Shown here in pieces: positions 32,799 to 40,456 of a stretch of 40,958 nucleotides of DNA; the stretch's first letter is position 1; the number at the start of each line of letters is the position of its first letter. The stretch lies in assembly GCA_013349585.1 (NCBI GenBank), contig DUZG01000011.1, positions 1 to 40,958 of the forward strand, given 5' to 3'. The stretch comes from Nitrospinota bacterium. GTDB taxonomy: Bacteria; Nitrospinota; Nitrospinia; Nitrospinales; VA-1. Under the pieces are notes generated by a model, which did not search any database, was not told the DNA's origin, and was given only the letters and a program-made list of their open reading frames with translations. The position numbers were made by a program, and so were the translations under genes.

Positions 32799-34574
32799 AT
32801 GAGTAGCGAACTACAAAGAACACATCATTGCGGAGAATTAACGGACAAAGATATCGACAAGCAAGTCACTCTTTGTGGATGGATACATACGCGCCGCGAC
32901 CATGGCGGATTAATTTTCGTCGACCTTTGGGACAAATATGGTTTGACTCAAGTGGTATTGAACCCACAGATCGATCACTTGGCTCACGAACATGCGCAGT
33001 CGATTCGCGGTAATTTTGTCATCGGTGTAATAGGAAAAGTACGTGCCCGCCCCGATGACATGGTCAACCCCAAATTAAAAACCGGTAAGATCGAAGTCTA
33101 TGTCGATGAGCTAAGCATTTTGAACAAATCAGAAACCCCGCCCATCTCTCCTTGGGAACCTCAAGACACTTCGGAAGCATTGCGCTTGAAATACCGCTTC
33201 CTCGACCTTCGCGGACCGGAACTACAGCGAAATTTGAAAATCCGCTACGACATTACTCGCACCGTGCGTAACGAGTTGCATCGGCATGGTTTCATGGAAG
33301 TGGAAACTCCAATGCTGACCAAGAGCACCCCTGAAGGGGCGCGTGATTATCTCGTTCCCAGTCGCTTAAACCCGCAAAAGTTTTATGCTCTGCCGCAATC
33401 ACCACAATTGTTCAAACAGATACTCATGGTTTCGGGAATGGATAAATATTTCCAGATCGTTAAATGTTTTCGTGATGAAGATTTACGGCAGGACAGACAA
33501 CCAGAATTCACCCAGATTGATATCGAAATGTCTTTCGGCAATGAAAAAATACTTTTTCAAATGATCGAAGAGATGATGGCTGCAATATACAAAGAAGTGT
33601 TGAACGAAGAAATCAAAACACCCTTTCCAATTTTAAAATATCAGGATGCGATAGACCGGTTTGGCACAGATAAACCGGACATGAGAATCGATATGGAAAT
33701 CGTTGACCTCGCTGAAATTGTCCGTGGAACTAAGTTTAAAGTTTTCGCGCAGGTGTTGGAATCAGGTGGGCAAATTCGCGCATTGAACATCAAAAACAGT
33801 GCTGACTCTTTATCCAGAAAAGCCCTGGACGATTTGACAGAAGTCGCTAAAACTTACGGCGCAAAAGGCATGGCCTGGATCAAGGTTCAAGAAAACGAAT
33901 TACAGTCGCCGATCATTAAATTTTTTGAGCAGGAAATGCTCGACCAGATGTTGGAAAAACTGGACAGCAAACCGGGGGATACTGTGGTGTTCATCGCCGA
34001 CACGCCTAAAATTGTTGCCGATGCACTAACGCATTTGCGTCTCGCCATTGCCAAACTATTGAAGCTTGTTGATGAATCGAAAAACGCCTTTATCTGGGTA
34101 ACCGAATTCCCGCTTGTTGAATATGACGAAACCGAAAAAAGACATACCGCCATGCATCACCCCTTCACCGCTCCGCGGGAAGAGGATATGGATAAATTTG
34201 AATCCGACCCCAGGGCCATCAAGGCTCGTGCCTATGATCTGGTTTTGAACGGTAACGAAATTGGCGGTGGTAGCATTCGTATCCACCAAAAAGAAATACA
34301 AGAAAAGATGTTCAAGCTCCTCGGCATCGACAAAGAAGAAGCAGAATCAAAATTCGGTTTCCTTCTTGATGCATTACAATACGGCGCCCCGCCTCACTGC
34401 GGTATCGCTATGGGTCTTGATCGCGTCGCCATGTTGTTAACCGGTGCTGATTCCATCCGCGATGTAATCGCATTCCCTAAAACACAGAAAGCTACCTGCC
34501 TGATGACGCAGGCACCTTCCGAGGTGGATAAAAAGCAGTTGAAAGAACTCAAACTGAAAGCCGATCTTAGTTAG
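32799..34574 (+). CDS. aspS: Aspartyl-tRNA synthetase, probably non-discriminating
   Basis: A 591-residue bacterial-type class II enzyme. It has an N-terminal OB-fold (~1-110), the catalytic core (RYRFLDLRG-like motif 1 region as K-Y-R-F-L-D-L-R-G, then FRDEDLRQDRQPEFTQID of motif 2), the bacterial GAD insertion (~290-420) and the closing motif 3, GIAMGLDRVAMLL. TAMHHPFTAP is also typical. The OB-fold has RRDHGG with His35; a His here marks enzymes that also charge tRNA-Asn in bacteria that use Asp-tRNA-Asn amidation. AAAGG sits upstream of the ATG. It stands 119 nt after the polyferredoxin gene. Confidence 0.96.
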   Translation: MSSELQRTHHCGELTDKDIDKQVTLCGWIHTRRDHGGLIFVDLWDKYGLTQVVLNPQIDHLAHEHAQSIRGNFVIGVIGKVRARPDDMVNPKLKTGKIEVYVDELSILNKSETPPISPWEPQDTSEALRLKYRFLDLRGPELQRNLKIRYDITRTVRNELHRHGFMEVETPMLTKSTPEGARDYLVPSRLNPQKFYALPQSPQLFKQILMVSGMDKYFQIVKCFRDEDLRQDRQPEFTQIDIEMSFGNEKILFQMIEEMMAAIYKEVLNEEIKTPFPILKYQDAIDRFGTDKPDMRIDMEIVDLAEIVRGTKFKVFAQVLESGGQIRALNIKNSADSLSRKALDDLTEVAKTYGAKGMAWIKVQENELQSPIIKFFEQEMLDQMLEKLDSKPGDTVVFIADTPKIVADALTHLRLAIAKLLKLVDESKNAFIWVTEFPLVEYDETEKRHTAMHHPFTAPREEDMDKFESDPRAIKARAYDLVLNGNEIGGGSIRIHQKEIQEKMFKLLGIDKEEAESKFGFLLDALQYGAPPHCGIAMGLDRVAMLLTGADSIRDVIAFPKTQKATCLMTQAPSEVDKKQLKELKLKADLS

Positions 34575-34922
34575 TAACCGTATGTAAGTGGGAAGATAAC
34601 TGCAAATTTTGCACTACAGCCTTATCAGCCCACGGCTATTTTCATGAATTCCCCTTATCAAATAGCCCTCTTAGGATTTGAGACATTAAAACCTGTATTT
34701 CCATCTTGTATGGGTTTCAGAAGGTCGAACATTTATCCGAAAACCCGCGACACCCTTTTACAGGCTTTCTATACACTTTACCTAAGAGAGATGGATTGGA
34801 TTTGTCCCTCTCGACAAGTTTCTCCTCCTCGAAGTCCGGGAACAGAGTCTGTTCCCAGGTTTTTTTTGTCCCTTCCTTTGTGATACTCTTAGCCTTGGTA
34901 AATTACTTTTTTTTTGGCTATT
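34575..34922. other. Intergenic region between aspS and larE
   Basis: Nearly 350 bp with no supported gene. Short frames here have no Shine-Dalgarno sequence or recognisable sequence. The only clear structure is the terminator at 34838-34868. Confidence 0.4.
34838..34868 (+). terminator. Intrinsic terminator before larE
   Basis: GGGAACAG / CTGTTCCC is an 8-bp stem with loop AGT, followed by AGG and eight T residues. It lies 260 bp after aspS and 55 bp before larE. It may end a long aspS 3' tail or a small untranslated RNA, or act as an attenuator in the larE leader. Confidence 0.8.
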
Positions 34923-35741
34923 ATGTCGTTACAAGAAAAAACTGAAAAATTAAAATCGTTGATCCAGGAAATGGATCATGTTCTCGTGGCTTTTTCCGGC
35001 GGAGTGGACAGCACTCTAGTTCTCGCTATCGCCCAGGAAGTGCTGGGAAGCAATACCCTTGCGGCCACAGCTCAATCAGACAGCCTGCCCAACCGAGAAA
35101 TGGAAGCTTGCCACAAACTGGCTCAGGAAATCGGAGTAGAGCATCTCACTATTCAAACGAATGAAATGAACAATCCGAATTATCAAGCCAATCCTGCCAA
35201 CCGTTGTTACCACTGCAAAACCGAACTCTACTCTTGCCTAAAAAAATTAGCTCACGAAAAAAGTATTCCCTATATCTTGAATGGAATTAATACGGATGAT
35301 TTAGGGGACTACCGACCCGGAATCGATGCGGCTCGTGAAAATGCAGTGAGAAGTCCATTGGTCGAAGCGGGATTCAACAAACAAAACGTCCGCGATCTGG
35401 CTCGGCAAATGGAGCTTTCAATATGGGACAAGCCTGCAATGGCTTGCTTGTCGTCACGCATTCCATACGGCGAACCGGTGACTCAAGAAAAACTCAAGAT
35501 GATAGAAAAAGCCGAAGATCTTTTATTATCGATGGGGTTCAAACAACTACGTGTGCGGCATCATGGTGACACAGCAAGCATTGAACTGGAAAAAGATGAT
35601 CTATCGCAATTCACCCCGGCTATTGAAAAAACAGTAACGGAAAAATTCCAAGCACTGGGATTCCAAACCATACACCTCGACCCAAAAGGTTATCGAATGG
35701 GAAGCCTCAACGAAGCGCTAGAAGAAAAGAAGGGGTTATGA
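34923..35741 (+). CDS. larE: LarE-type ATP-dependent sulfur transferase, three-cysteine form
   Basis: A 272-residue PP-loop ATPase. LarE adenylates the nickel-pincer precursor and inserts sulfur, giving the NPN cofactor of lactate racemase and related enzymes. The SGGVDS PP-loop is at residues 25-30, the N-R-C-Y-H-C-K motif gives Cys95 and Cys98, and PAMACLSSRIPYG gives Cys175. Sacrificial LarE uses only the last Cys. The three-Cys form binds a 4Fe-4S cluster in related enzymes and can act catalytically. No larB, larC or larA is in the window. The ATG at 34923 was chosen because family members begin at M-x-L-x-x-K. It overlaps the next gene by ATGA. Confidence 0.93.
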   Translation: MSLQEKTEKLKSLIQEMDHVLVAFSGGVDSTLVLAIAQEVLGSNTLAATAQSDSLPNREMEACHKLAQEIGVEHLTIQTNEMNNPNYQANPANRCYHCKTELYSCLKKLAHEKSIPYILNGINTDDLGDYRPGIDAARENAVRSPLVEAGFNKQNVRDLARQMELSIWDKPAMACLSSRIPYGEPVTQEKLKMIEKAEDLLLSMGFKQLRVRHHGDTASIELEKDDLSQFTPAIEKTVTEKFQALGFQTIHLDPKGYRMGSLNEALEEKKGL

Positions 35742-35971
35742 TTAAAGTAACGTTGCGACCAGAAGCAAGAAAAGGATTAAAAGACCCGGATGGGTTTGCC
35801 AGCGGTTTAGGAATTGTATACAGCGGACTCTTGGTAGCTATGGCCGGAGTGGCCTTAATGCTGATCCTGTTTTTCAACAAGCCAGAACATGTGCTCCATC
35901 CTACCTGGATACTCTTCGCCGGATTCGGCATCGTTATCTGGGGTGAAATAAAAAAAGCACGCTGCAAATAA
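35738..35971 (+). CDS. Small two-helix membrane protein coupled to larE
   Basis: A 77-residue protein starting within the larE stop (ATGA). It has two membrane helices, about residues 24-47 (a glycine-rich I-V-Y-S-G-L-L-V-A-M-A-G-V) and 53-70. The N-terminus is basic (KVTLRPEARKGLKDPDG) and the protein ends in a basic K-K-A-R-C-K. No family is recognised. The overlap implies translational coupling with larE, but no link to nickel-cofactor synthesis is known. Confidence 0.7.
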   Translation: MIKVTLRPEARKGLKDPDGFASGLGIVYSGLLVAMAGVALMLILFFNKPEHVLHPTWILFAGFGIVIWGEIKKARCK

Positions 35972-35987
35972 TCGGGCAACGCCCGAT
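35971..35987 (+). terminator. Possible weak hairpin at the end of the larE operon
   Basis: ATCGGGC, loop AAC, GCCCGAT is a perfect 7-bp stem overlapping the last base of the stop codon. The following bases are only partly T-rich, so terminator function is uncertain. Confidence 0.35.
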
Positions 35988-36108
35988 GGTAATAGGTCTA
36001 TTCTTTTATTGCGAAACCACCGCCCTCAAGCTTCTGGATAAGGTGGCAAATTCTAAGCGTTGGCGGGCCTCATTACTGAAGATTTCAATTATAGATTATC
36101 CCACCCAG

Positions 36109-36213
36109 CACGTCATCTCGAGCCTCTAAAAGCGGCGCGGCAATCCAGATTACACACCAGGCGCATGCACCAAATAACAATCTGGATTACTTCACTTCGT
36201 TCGCAATGACGGA
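36109..36213. repeat. Dispersed intergenic palindromic repeat, copy 3 (paired)
   Basis: Two head-to-head halves: CACGTCATCTCGAGCC...GGCGCGGCAATCC on the left and ACTTCACTTCGTTCGCAATG then ACGG on the right. They meet at AATCCAGATT (36142-36151) and AATCTGGATT (36179-36188). This is the same family as 5332-5368 and 28601-28636. The pair can fold into one long hairpin downstream of proC. Confidence 0.65.
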
Positions 36214-36230
36214 CAAACATTCCAATAACG

Positions 36231-37055
36231 TTACTCCGCGAGTTCCTTGGAACGAAGGGTGGCACTTTCTACGGCGTTCATGAGTGTGGCGCGCAGGCTG
36301 CCTTTTTCTAGGGCGTGTAGTCCAGCGATAGTTGTTCCACCTGGTGAGGTCACGCGGTTTTTCAATTCCCCTGGAGATGTGCCCGTTTCCCTTACCAGCA
36401 TGGCCGAACCCAGTACCGTTTGAACGGTTAGTTCTGTTGCCACATCTCTGGAAAGTCCCATCTTCACTCCAGCATCGGAAAGGGCTTCGATGATCATAAA
36501 GATGTAGGCGGGGCCGCTACCGCTCAGCCCAGTAACAGCATCGATTTGTTCTTCAGGTACCTCTACAGTTTGACCCACGGATTGAAAAATTTCATGTGAA
36601 ATTTTTAGATCGGATTTACTGACTCCTTTACCGGCAGCTATAGCCGTGGCTCCCTCTTGGACTACGGCGGGGGTATTAGGCATGGTTCTTACCACGCAAA
36701 GTTTTTTCGTTTTTCCAACGCATAACGCTTCTTCGATTTGTGATATTGGGACTCCTGCTGCAACAGATATCACTAATTTTTGGGCATCCACCTGATCTGA
36801 AATATCATTCAACACTTGCCGGATGATTTGCGGTTTGACCGCGATGATAAGGACATCTGATTTTTTTACCAGATCAAAATTATCTTTCACTATCTTGATT
36901 TTGTATTCAGAGGATAAAAAGGTTTGACGATTCTTGTTAGGCTCTGAAACAAAAACATTGGATGCCTTGATCAATGAAGATGAAAGCATTCCTTTAATTA
37001 TAGCTTCGGCCATATTACCGCCGCCGATGAATCCTATTTTTTTATTTTTCAACAC
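36231..37055 (-). CDS. proC: Pyrroline-5-carboxylate reductase
   Basis: A 274-residue enzyme of normal length that reduces pyrroline-5-carboxylate to proline with NAD(P)H. It has the N-terminal IGFIGGGNMAEAIIKG dinucleotide site, the V-K-P-Q motif (IAVKPQIIRQVL), and the C-terminal signature: VTGLSGSGPAYIFMIIEAL, GTSPGELKNRVTSPGGTT and AGLHALEKG. The start is GTG at 37055 with AGGAGA 8 nt upstream. It is the last gene of the PII-like/yggS/proC operon, a combination (yggS next to proC) that is common. Confidence 0.96.
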   Translation of the reverse strand: MLKNKKIGFIGGGNMAEAIIKGMLSSSLIKASNVFVSEPNKNRQTFLSSEYKIKIVKDNFDLVKKSDVLIIAVKPQIIRQVLNDISDQVDAQKLVISVAAGVPISQIEEALCVGKTKKLCVVRTMPNTPAVVQEGATAIAAGKGVSKSDLKISHEIFQSVGQTVEVPEEQIDAVTGLSGSGPAYIFMIIEALSDAGVKMGLSRDVATELTVQTVLGSAMLVRETGTSPGELKNRVTSPGGTTIAGLHALEKGSLRATLMNAVESATLRSKELAE

Positions 37056-37103
37056 AAGACTTTCTCCTGATTAATTTTATCAATCCGTTTCACCTGCCGT
37101 GGT

Positions 37104-37787
37104 TCACCGCTGGCCGAAGATGGCGGTGCCCACACGAACTAATGTTGCCCCCTCTTCCACCGCAATGGGATAATCGTTGGTCATTCCCATAGATAATTCG
37201 TTGAGTTCGACACCTTCTATATTCTTAGTCTGGCATTTATCTCGCAATTCTCGCAATGCGGAAAAATATTGCCGCGAGTTTTCAGCATCAGGATTTTGCG
37301 GCGGGATAGTCATCAATCCTTGAACCCGAATCCCCTGTAATTGCCCGAAGGATGGAAGCTGTTCTTCCAGCTCAGAGGGTGTCATGCCAAACTTGGCCTT
37401 TTCTCCCGAAATATTAACCTGCAGCAAAACGGCCTGCTGCCGGTTTTGGCCTGCACAATGTGCGCTTATTTTTTCTGCTAAAGAGAGGCTGTCAATGGAA
37501 TGGATCAAATCAAAACGGGAATCGACATATTTGATCTTATTTTTTTGCAGGTGCCCGATGAAATGCCAACTAACATCTTGGACATTAACCTCATCCATTT
37601 TGAAAATGGCTTCCTGAACTTTATTTTCACCGAAGCATTTTGAACCGGCTTGATATGCTTCAATTATTTTCCCAGAAGATACTTGTTTAGAAACAACAAT
37701 CAGACCGATAGAGTCAGGATTTCTTCCAGCTTTTCGGGCGGCTTCGCCGATATGGTGTGTCACCGATGCGAGGTTATCAGCTATCAA
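37104..37787 (-). CDS. yggS: YggS/PROSC-family PLP-binding homeostasis protein
   Basis: A 227-residue protein of the alanine-racemase-like barrel fold. PLP is bound by the Lys of LIVVSKQVSS. The conserved GENKVQEA and WHFIGHLQKNK segments follow, as do QVNISGEKAKFGM, LMTIPP and LSMGMTNDYPIAVEEGAT near the end. The family controls free pyridoxal phosphate and affects amino acid pools. The start appears to be TTG at 37787, with a weak upstream site; no better codon is in range. It sits between the PII-like gene and proC, 28 nt and 48 nt away. Confidence 0.93.
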   Translation of the reverse strand: MIADNLASVTHHIGEAARKAGRNPDSIGLIVVSKQVSSGKIIEAYQAGSKCFGENKVQEAIFKMDEVNVQDVSWHFIGHLQKNKIKYVDSRFDLIHSIDSLSLAEKISAHCAGQNRQQAVLLQVNISGEKAKFGMTPSELEEQLPSFGQLQGIRVQGLMTIPPQNPDAENSRQYFSALRELRDKCQTKNIEGVELNELSMGMTNDYPIAVEEGATLVRVGTAIFGQR

Positions 37788-37815
37788 TGGAGTTGTCCGT
37801 TATAAAAACGTTGAG

Positions 37816-38155
37816 TCAGTAAAGGGCCTGGGTTCCCCGCTCACCCGTTCTTATGCGAACCGCATCTTCAACTGGCAAGACAAAAATTTTTCCATCACTC
37901 AAGTTTCCGGTATGCGCGGTCTTGACCATCATATCTATCACTTCTTCAACCGCCTCGTTTTCAAGGACAATTGAAATTTCGACACCTGGGTGGAATTGCG
38001 GGACTTTGGAATCGGTGGTCGACTTCATATGACTCATGGGCTTGCCAATGGCCCTTCACGTCAACCGTTGACAGGCCTGGAATCCCTAGCTCGAACAGTT
38101 TCTCTCGAACCTCTTCAAGCTTTTCATGTTTTATAAAGCACTTGATCATTTTCAT
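37816..38155 (-). pseudogene. PII-like signalling protein, frameshifted by one base
   Basis: The N-terminal part reads MKMIKCFIKHEKLEEVREKL then FELGIPGLSTVDVKGH, a clear GlnB/PII start. The frame is then lost. Deleting one base of the AA at 38047-38048 (plus strand) joins it to GKPMSHMKSTTDSKVPQFHP and GVEISIVLENEAVEEVIDMM, then HTGNLSDGKIFVLPVEDAVR and I-R-T-G-E-R-G. That gives ~112 residues, normal for PII. The T-loop has no counterpart of the uridylylated Tyr51, so it is a non-canonical PII. Everything else, including the nucleotide-binding T-G-x-x-x-D-G-K-I-F and R-I-R-T-G-E, is intact. The break may therefore be a sequencing error. It heads the operon with yggS and proC. Confidence 0.85.
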
Positions 38156-38205
38156 GGTTTAAAACCAATCTAGTCCCAACAGGGGGCTTTCGCAAGGTGA
38201 GATTC

Positions 38206-38991
38206 TCAGACTTTTACTGCTTCTGATTCTTCGTTAGCTGGTAGCAGTAGTTTGTGCCAGTTATTTTTTTCCCAGTTACGAGCATCTTTAAAGTTTCGAT
38301 ACTCTTTTTCCTTCTTTTTGAATTCAGGATGATGACTCTGCCACGATCCATTTTTTCTGTACGGGGGAACATACTGGTGGCACATTTCGTGATAAAGTGT
38401 CAATTCTAGAACATAGACAGGAACAAAGTCCTGCTTCAACCGTGGATGTAGGCGGATAAGTTTTTTACTCTCATCGTAAGACCCGTAACGAAAACCACTC
38501 TTATTCTGGGTTTTTACATCGCGACCCCATTTAACGGTGGCTTTAACTTTATCATCAAAATATTTCTGGTTGAGCCTATAAAACATCGCATCGATATCTC
38601 GCTCTTCCTCTTGCAAAAGGGGTTCGAAAAAATCGGATTCAATATTTTCTAATTCCCGGCTTTCAGTAAAGTCTTTAATCAATTCTTTCACTGATTCGGG
38701 TGTCTCATTTTCTTTTTTTACCTTGCTCAAAACTTTTTGAGTCAGATTTCCCAGAACCGCCGACTGAGGTTGCTCGAATTCACCAAAGTAGTTTTCGTTG
38801 AACACTTCAATTTTAACAATTGGAGCATCGGGACTGACCCGTAACTGACCGACATATTCCATGCCGCTTTTCTTAAGAGTGAACATTCGAGTCAATGAGT
38901 TTTGTGTATCATTGCGGTTTACGCCCAAAGATATAGTCCCCAAACTGAATGTTTTTAAGAGGTTTTGAACAGGTATTCGTGTTTGATTCAT
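38206..38991 (-). CDS. SprT-like zinc metallopeptidase-domain protein
   Basis: A 261-residue protein. The C-terminal half shows a SprT-like domain: DAMFYRLNQKYFDDKVKATV, WGRDVKTQNKSGFRYGSYDE, KLIRLHPRLKQDFVPVYVLE, then the zinc site LYHEMCHQYVPP (HExxH) and HHPEFKKKEKEY. The N-terminal ~125 residues look like a separate domain with beta-strands (TRMFTLKKSGMEYVGQLRVS) and a helical segment, which I do not recognise. SprT-domain proteins include DNA-protein crosslink proteases, but bacterial members of this short form are poorly studied. No signal peptide was seen. Confidence 0.8.
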   Translation of the reverse strand: MNQTRIPVQNLLKTFSLGTISLGVNRNDTQNSLTRMFTLKKSGMEYVGQLRVSPDAPIVKIEVFNENYFGEFEQPQSAVLGNLTQKVLSKVKKENETPESVKELIKDFTESRELENIESDFFEPLLQEEERDIDAMFYRLNQKYFDDKVKATVKWGRDVKTQNKSGFRYGSYDESKKLIRLHPRLKQDFVPVYVLELTLYHEMCHQYVPPYRKNGSWQSHHPEFKKKEKEYRNFKDARNWEKNNWHKLLLPANEESEAVKV

Positions 38992-39142
38992 CAGGTAGGC
39001 CGTGAGAAGAGTTAAGAAATTTCAAAACAGCTAATCTGTTTGAAATACTACCCTAGGAAAATAAAAAAATCCATTAAAATTAATCGTTTATAGGAGCCGT
39101 AAAAACTTTACAAAATTTTTTATTTTCGATACTGTGGTAGTT

Positions 39143-40456
39143 ATGAAACTTCACATTTTATTGATGATGTTGCTGGTCTCCTGCTCGTCGGGAATAGACC
39201 GGATTCCAGATAGCCACGATCTCAAGGCAGATGTTGACCTTTTTTTATCCACAATGGATCCCGATGTCGAAGTGAAAATACTGCAACGCTTAAAAGGCGC
39301 GAAGGTATCTCACGAATCGGTGAAGAGCCTCCTCCGACAACGAAAAAACCCTGTAAACGAAAAACGCGGATTACAAACTGGATTAACATTTAAGATTAAT
39401 GGCAAAGAGTATTCCTATGCGTTGTATCACCCGAAAACGACGGATACTCCTTTACCTATGGTTATTGTCCTGCACGGCATGGGGGGAAACGGCGACACCA
39501 CAGTTGCTAAATGGGCCGAACGGCTGAACAAAGAGTTTATTGTGGTATGCCCGTCTTACCCCATGGGTGCATGGTGGGCACGCCCCGCGGAGGATATGGT
39601 GTTGGCATTAATGGATCATACCAAATCCATATACAACGTCGATACCAATCGAATCTTTCTCGCCGGATTATCCAACGGTTCCATTGGCACCTACACTATT
39701 GGAATGTTTTATCCAGATCGGTTTGCCGGACTGATACCCATTGCCGGAAGTATCACTCCGCGTTTTATGAACTTTCTTATTAATCTAAGAAACACTCCAA
39801 TCTATATGATCCAGGGAGCGCATGATCCCATTTTTCCAATAAAATTGAGTCGTCGGGTTAACCAAATTCTCTCTGATATGAAATACCCCGTGATCTATCG
39901 TGAACATGGAGAAAAAGGCATGGCTCATGGAGGGCATTTCCTTCCTGAAAATGAGATACCCGATTTACTGGAGTGGATTAAAAAGCAGAAAAGAGTTTCG
40001 AATCCGGATGTTGTGAGGATGACCCGAGAGAACAATCACCTTGGTGCGATACATTGGGCGCGCCTGAATAAGGGAAAAAACCTTGCGTCTCTTGAACTCC
40101 CCGGACCAGAAAGCCCAAGACCAAACAACAAGAACGGTAAAATTGCCACTCTGTTTGCATTTCGAAAAGGCAACAATCAGTTTGAGGTGATGGGAGAAAA
40201 TATCGTTGAGTATGATCTATTTTTAAATACTGAAACAGTAGACTTTAGTAAAACAATCACCATCACCACGCAGAAAATACAGAATCAAAATAACAAACTG
40301 ATTCCCGGCGAAAAAAAAATCAGCTATCAAAAGAAAGTAAAAAAAGATCTCGCGGTTTTACTTTATGGATATAAACAACTTCGCGATCCGAGCCAGCTTT
40401 ACGATGCGAGGGTCAACATCCTTCTGGAAACCACTCTCGTTCAATCTCATCTATGA
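39143..40456 (+). CDS. Lipoprotein alpha/beta-hydrolase, PHB-depolymerase/esterase-like
   Basis: A 437-residue secreted lipoprotein. The ATG at 39143 gives a short signal peptide, MKLHILLMMLLVSCSSGIDR, with the lipobox L-V-S-C. A helical, charged N-terminal stretch (DLKADVDLFLSTMDPDVEVK) precedes the hydrolase. The catalytic elements are the VIVLHGMGGNG oxyanion loop, the nucleophile in LAGLSNGSIGTY (G-x-S-x-G), the acid in IQGAHDPIFP and the base in MAHGGHFLP. The last ~150 residues form an extra beta-rich domain of unknown type. Substrate is unknown; esters or polyesters are possible. Its stop overlaps the mutS2 start (ATGA). Confidence 0.87.
   Translation: MKLHILLMMLLVSCSSGIDRIPDSHDLKADVDLFLSTMDPDVEVKILQRLKGAKVSHESVKSLLRQRKNPVNEKRGLQTGLTFKINGKEYSYALYHPKTTDTPLPMVIVLHGMGGNGDTTVAKWAERLNKEFIVVCPSYPMGAWWARPAEDMVLALMDHTKSIYNVDTNRIFLAGLSNGSIGTYTIGMFYPDRFAGLIPIAGSITPRFMNFLINLRNTPIYMIQGAHDPIFPIKLSRRVNQILSDMKYPVIYREHGEKGMAHGGHFLPENEIPDLLEWIKKQKRVSNPDVVRMTRENNHLGAIHWARLNKGKNLASLELPGPESPRPNNKNGKIATLFAFRKGNNQFEVMGENIVEYDLFLNTETVDFSKTITITTQKIQNQNNKLIPGEKKISYQKKVKKDLAVLLYGYKQLRDPSQLYDARVNILLETTLVQSHL

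Noticed and set aside
34644-34945. Short plus-strand frames between aspS and larE
   Set aside because: No ribosome site, no family resemblance, and they run through the terminator hairpin.
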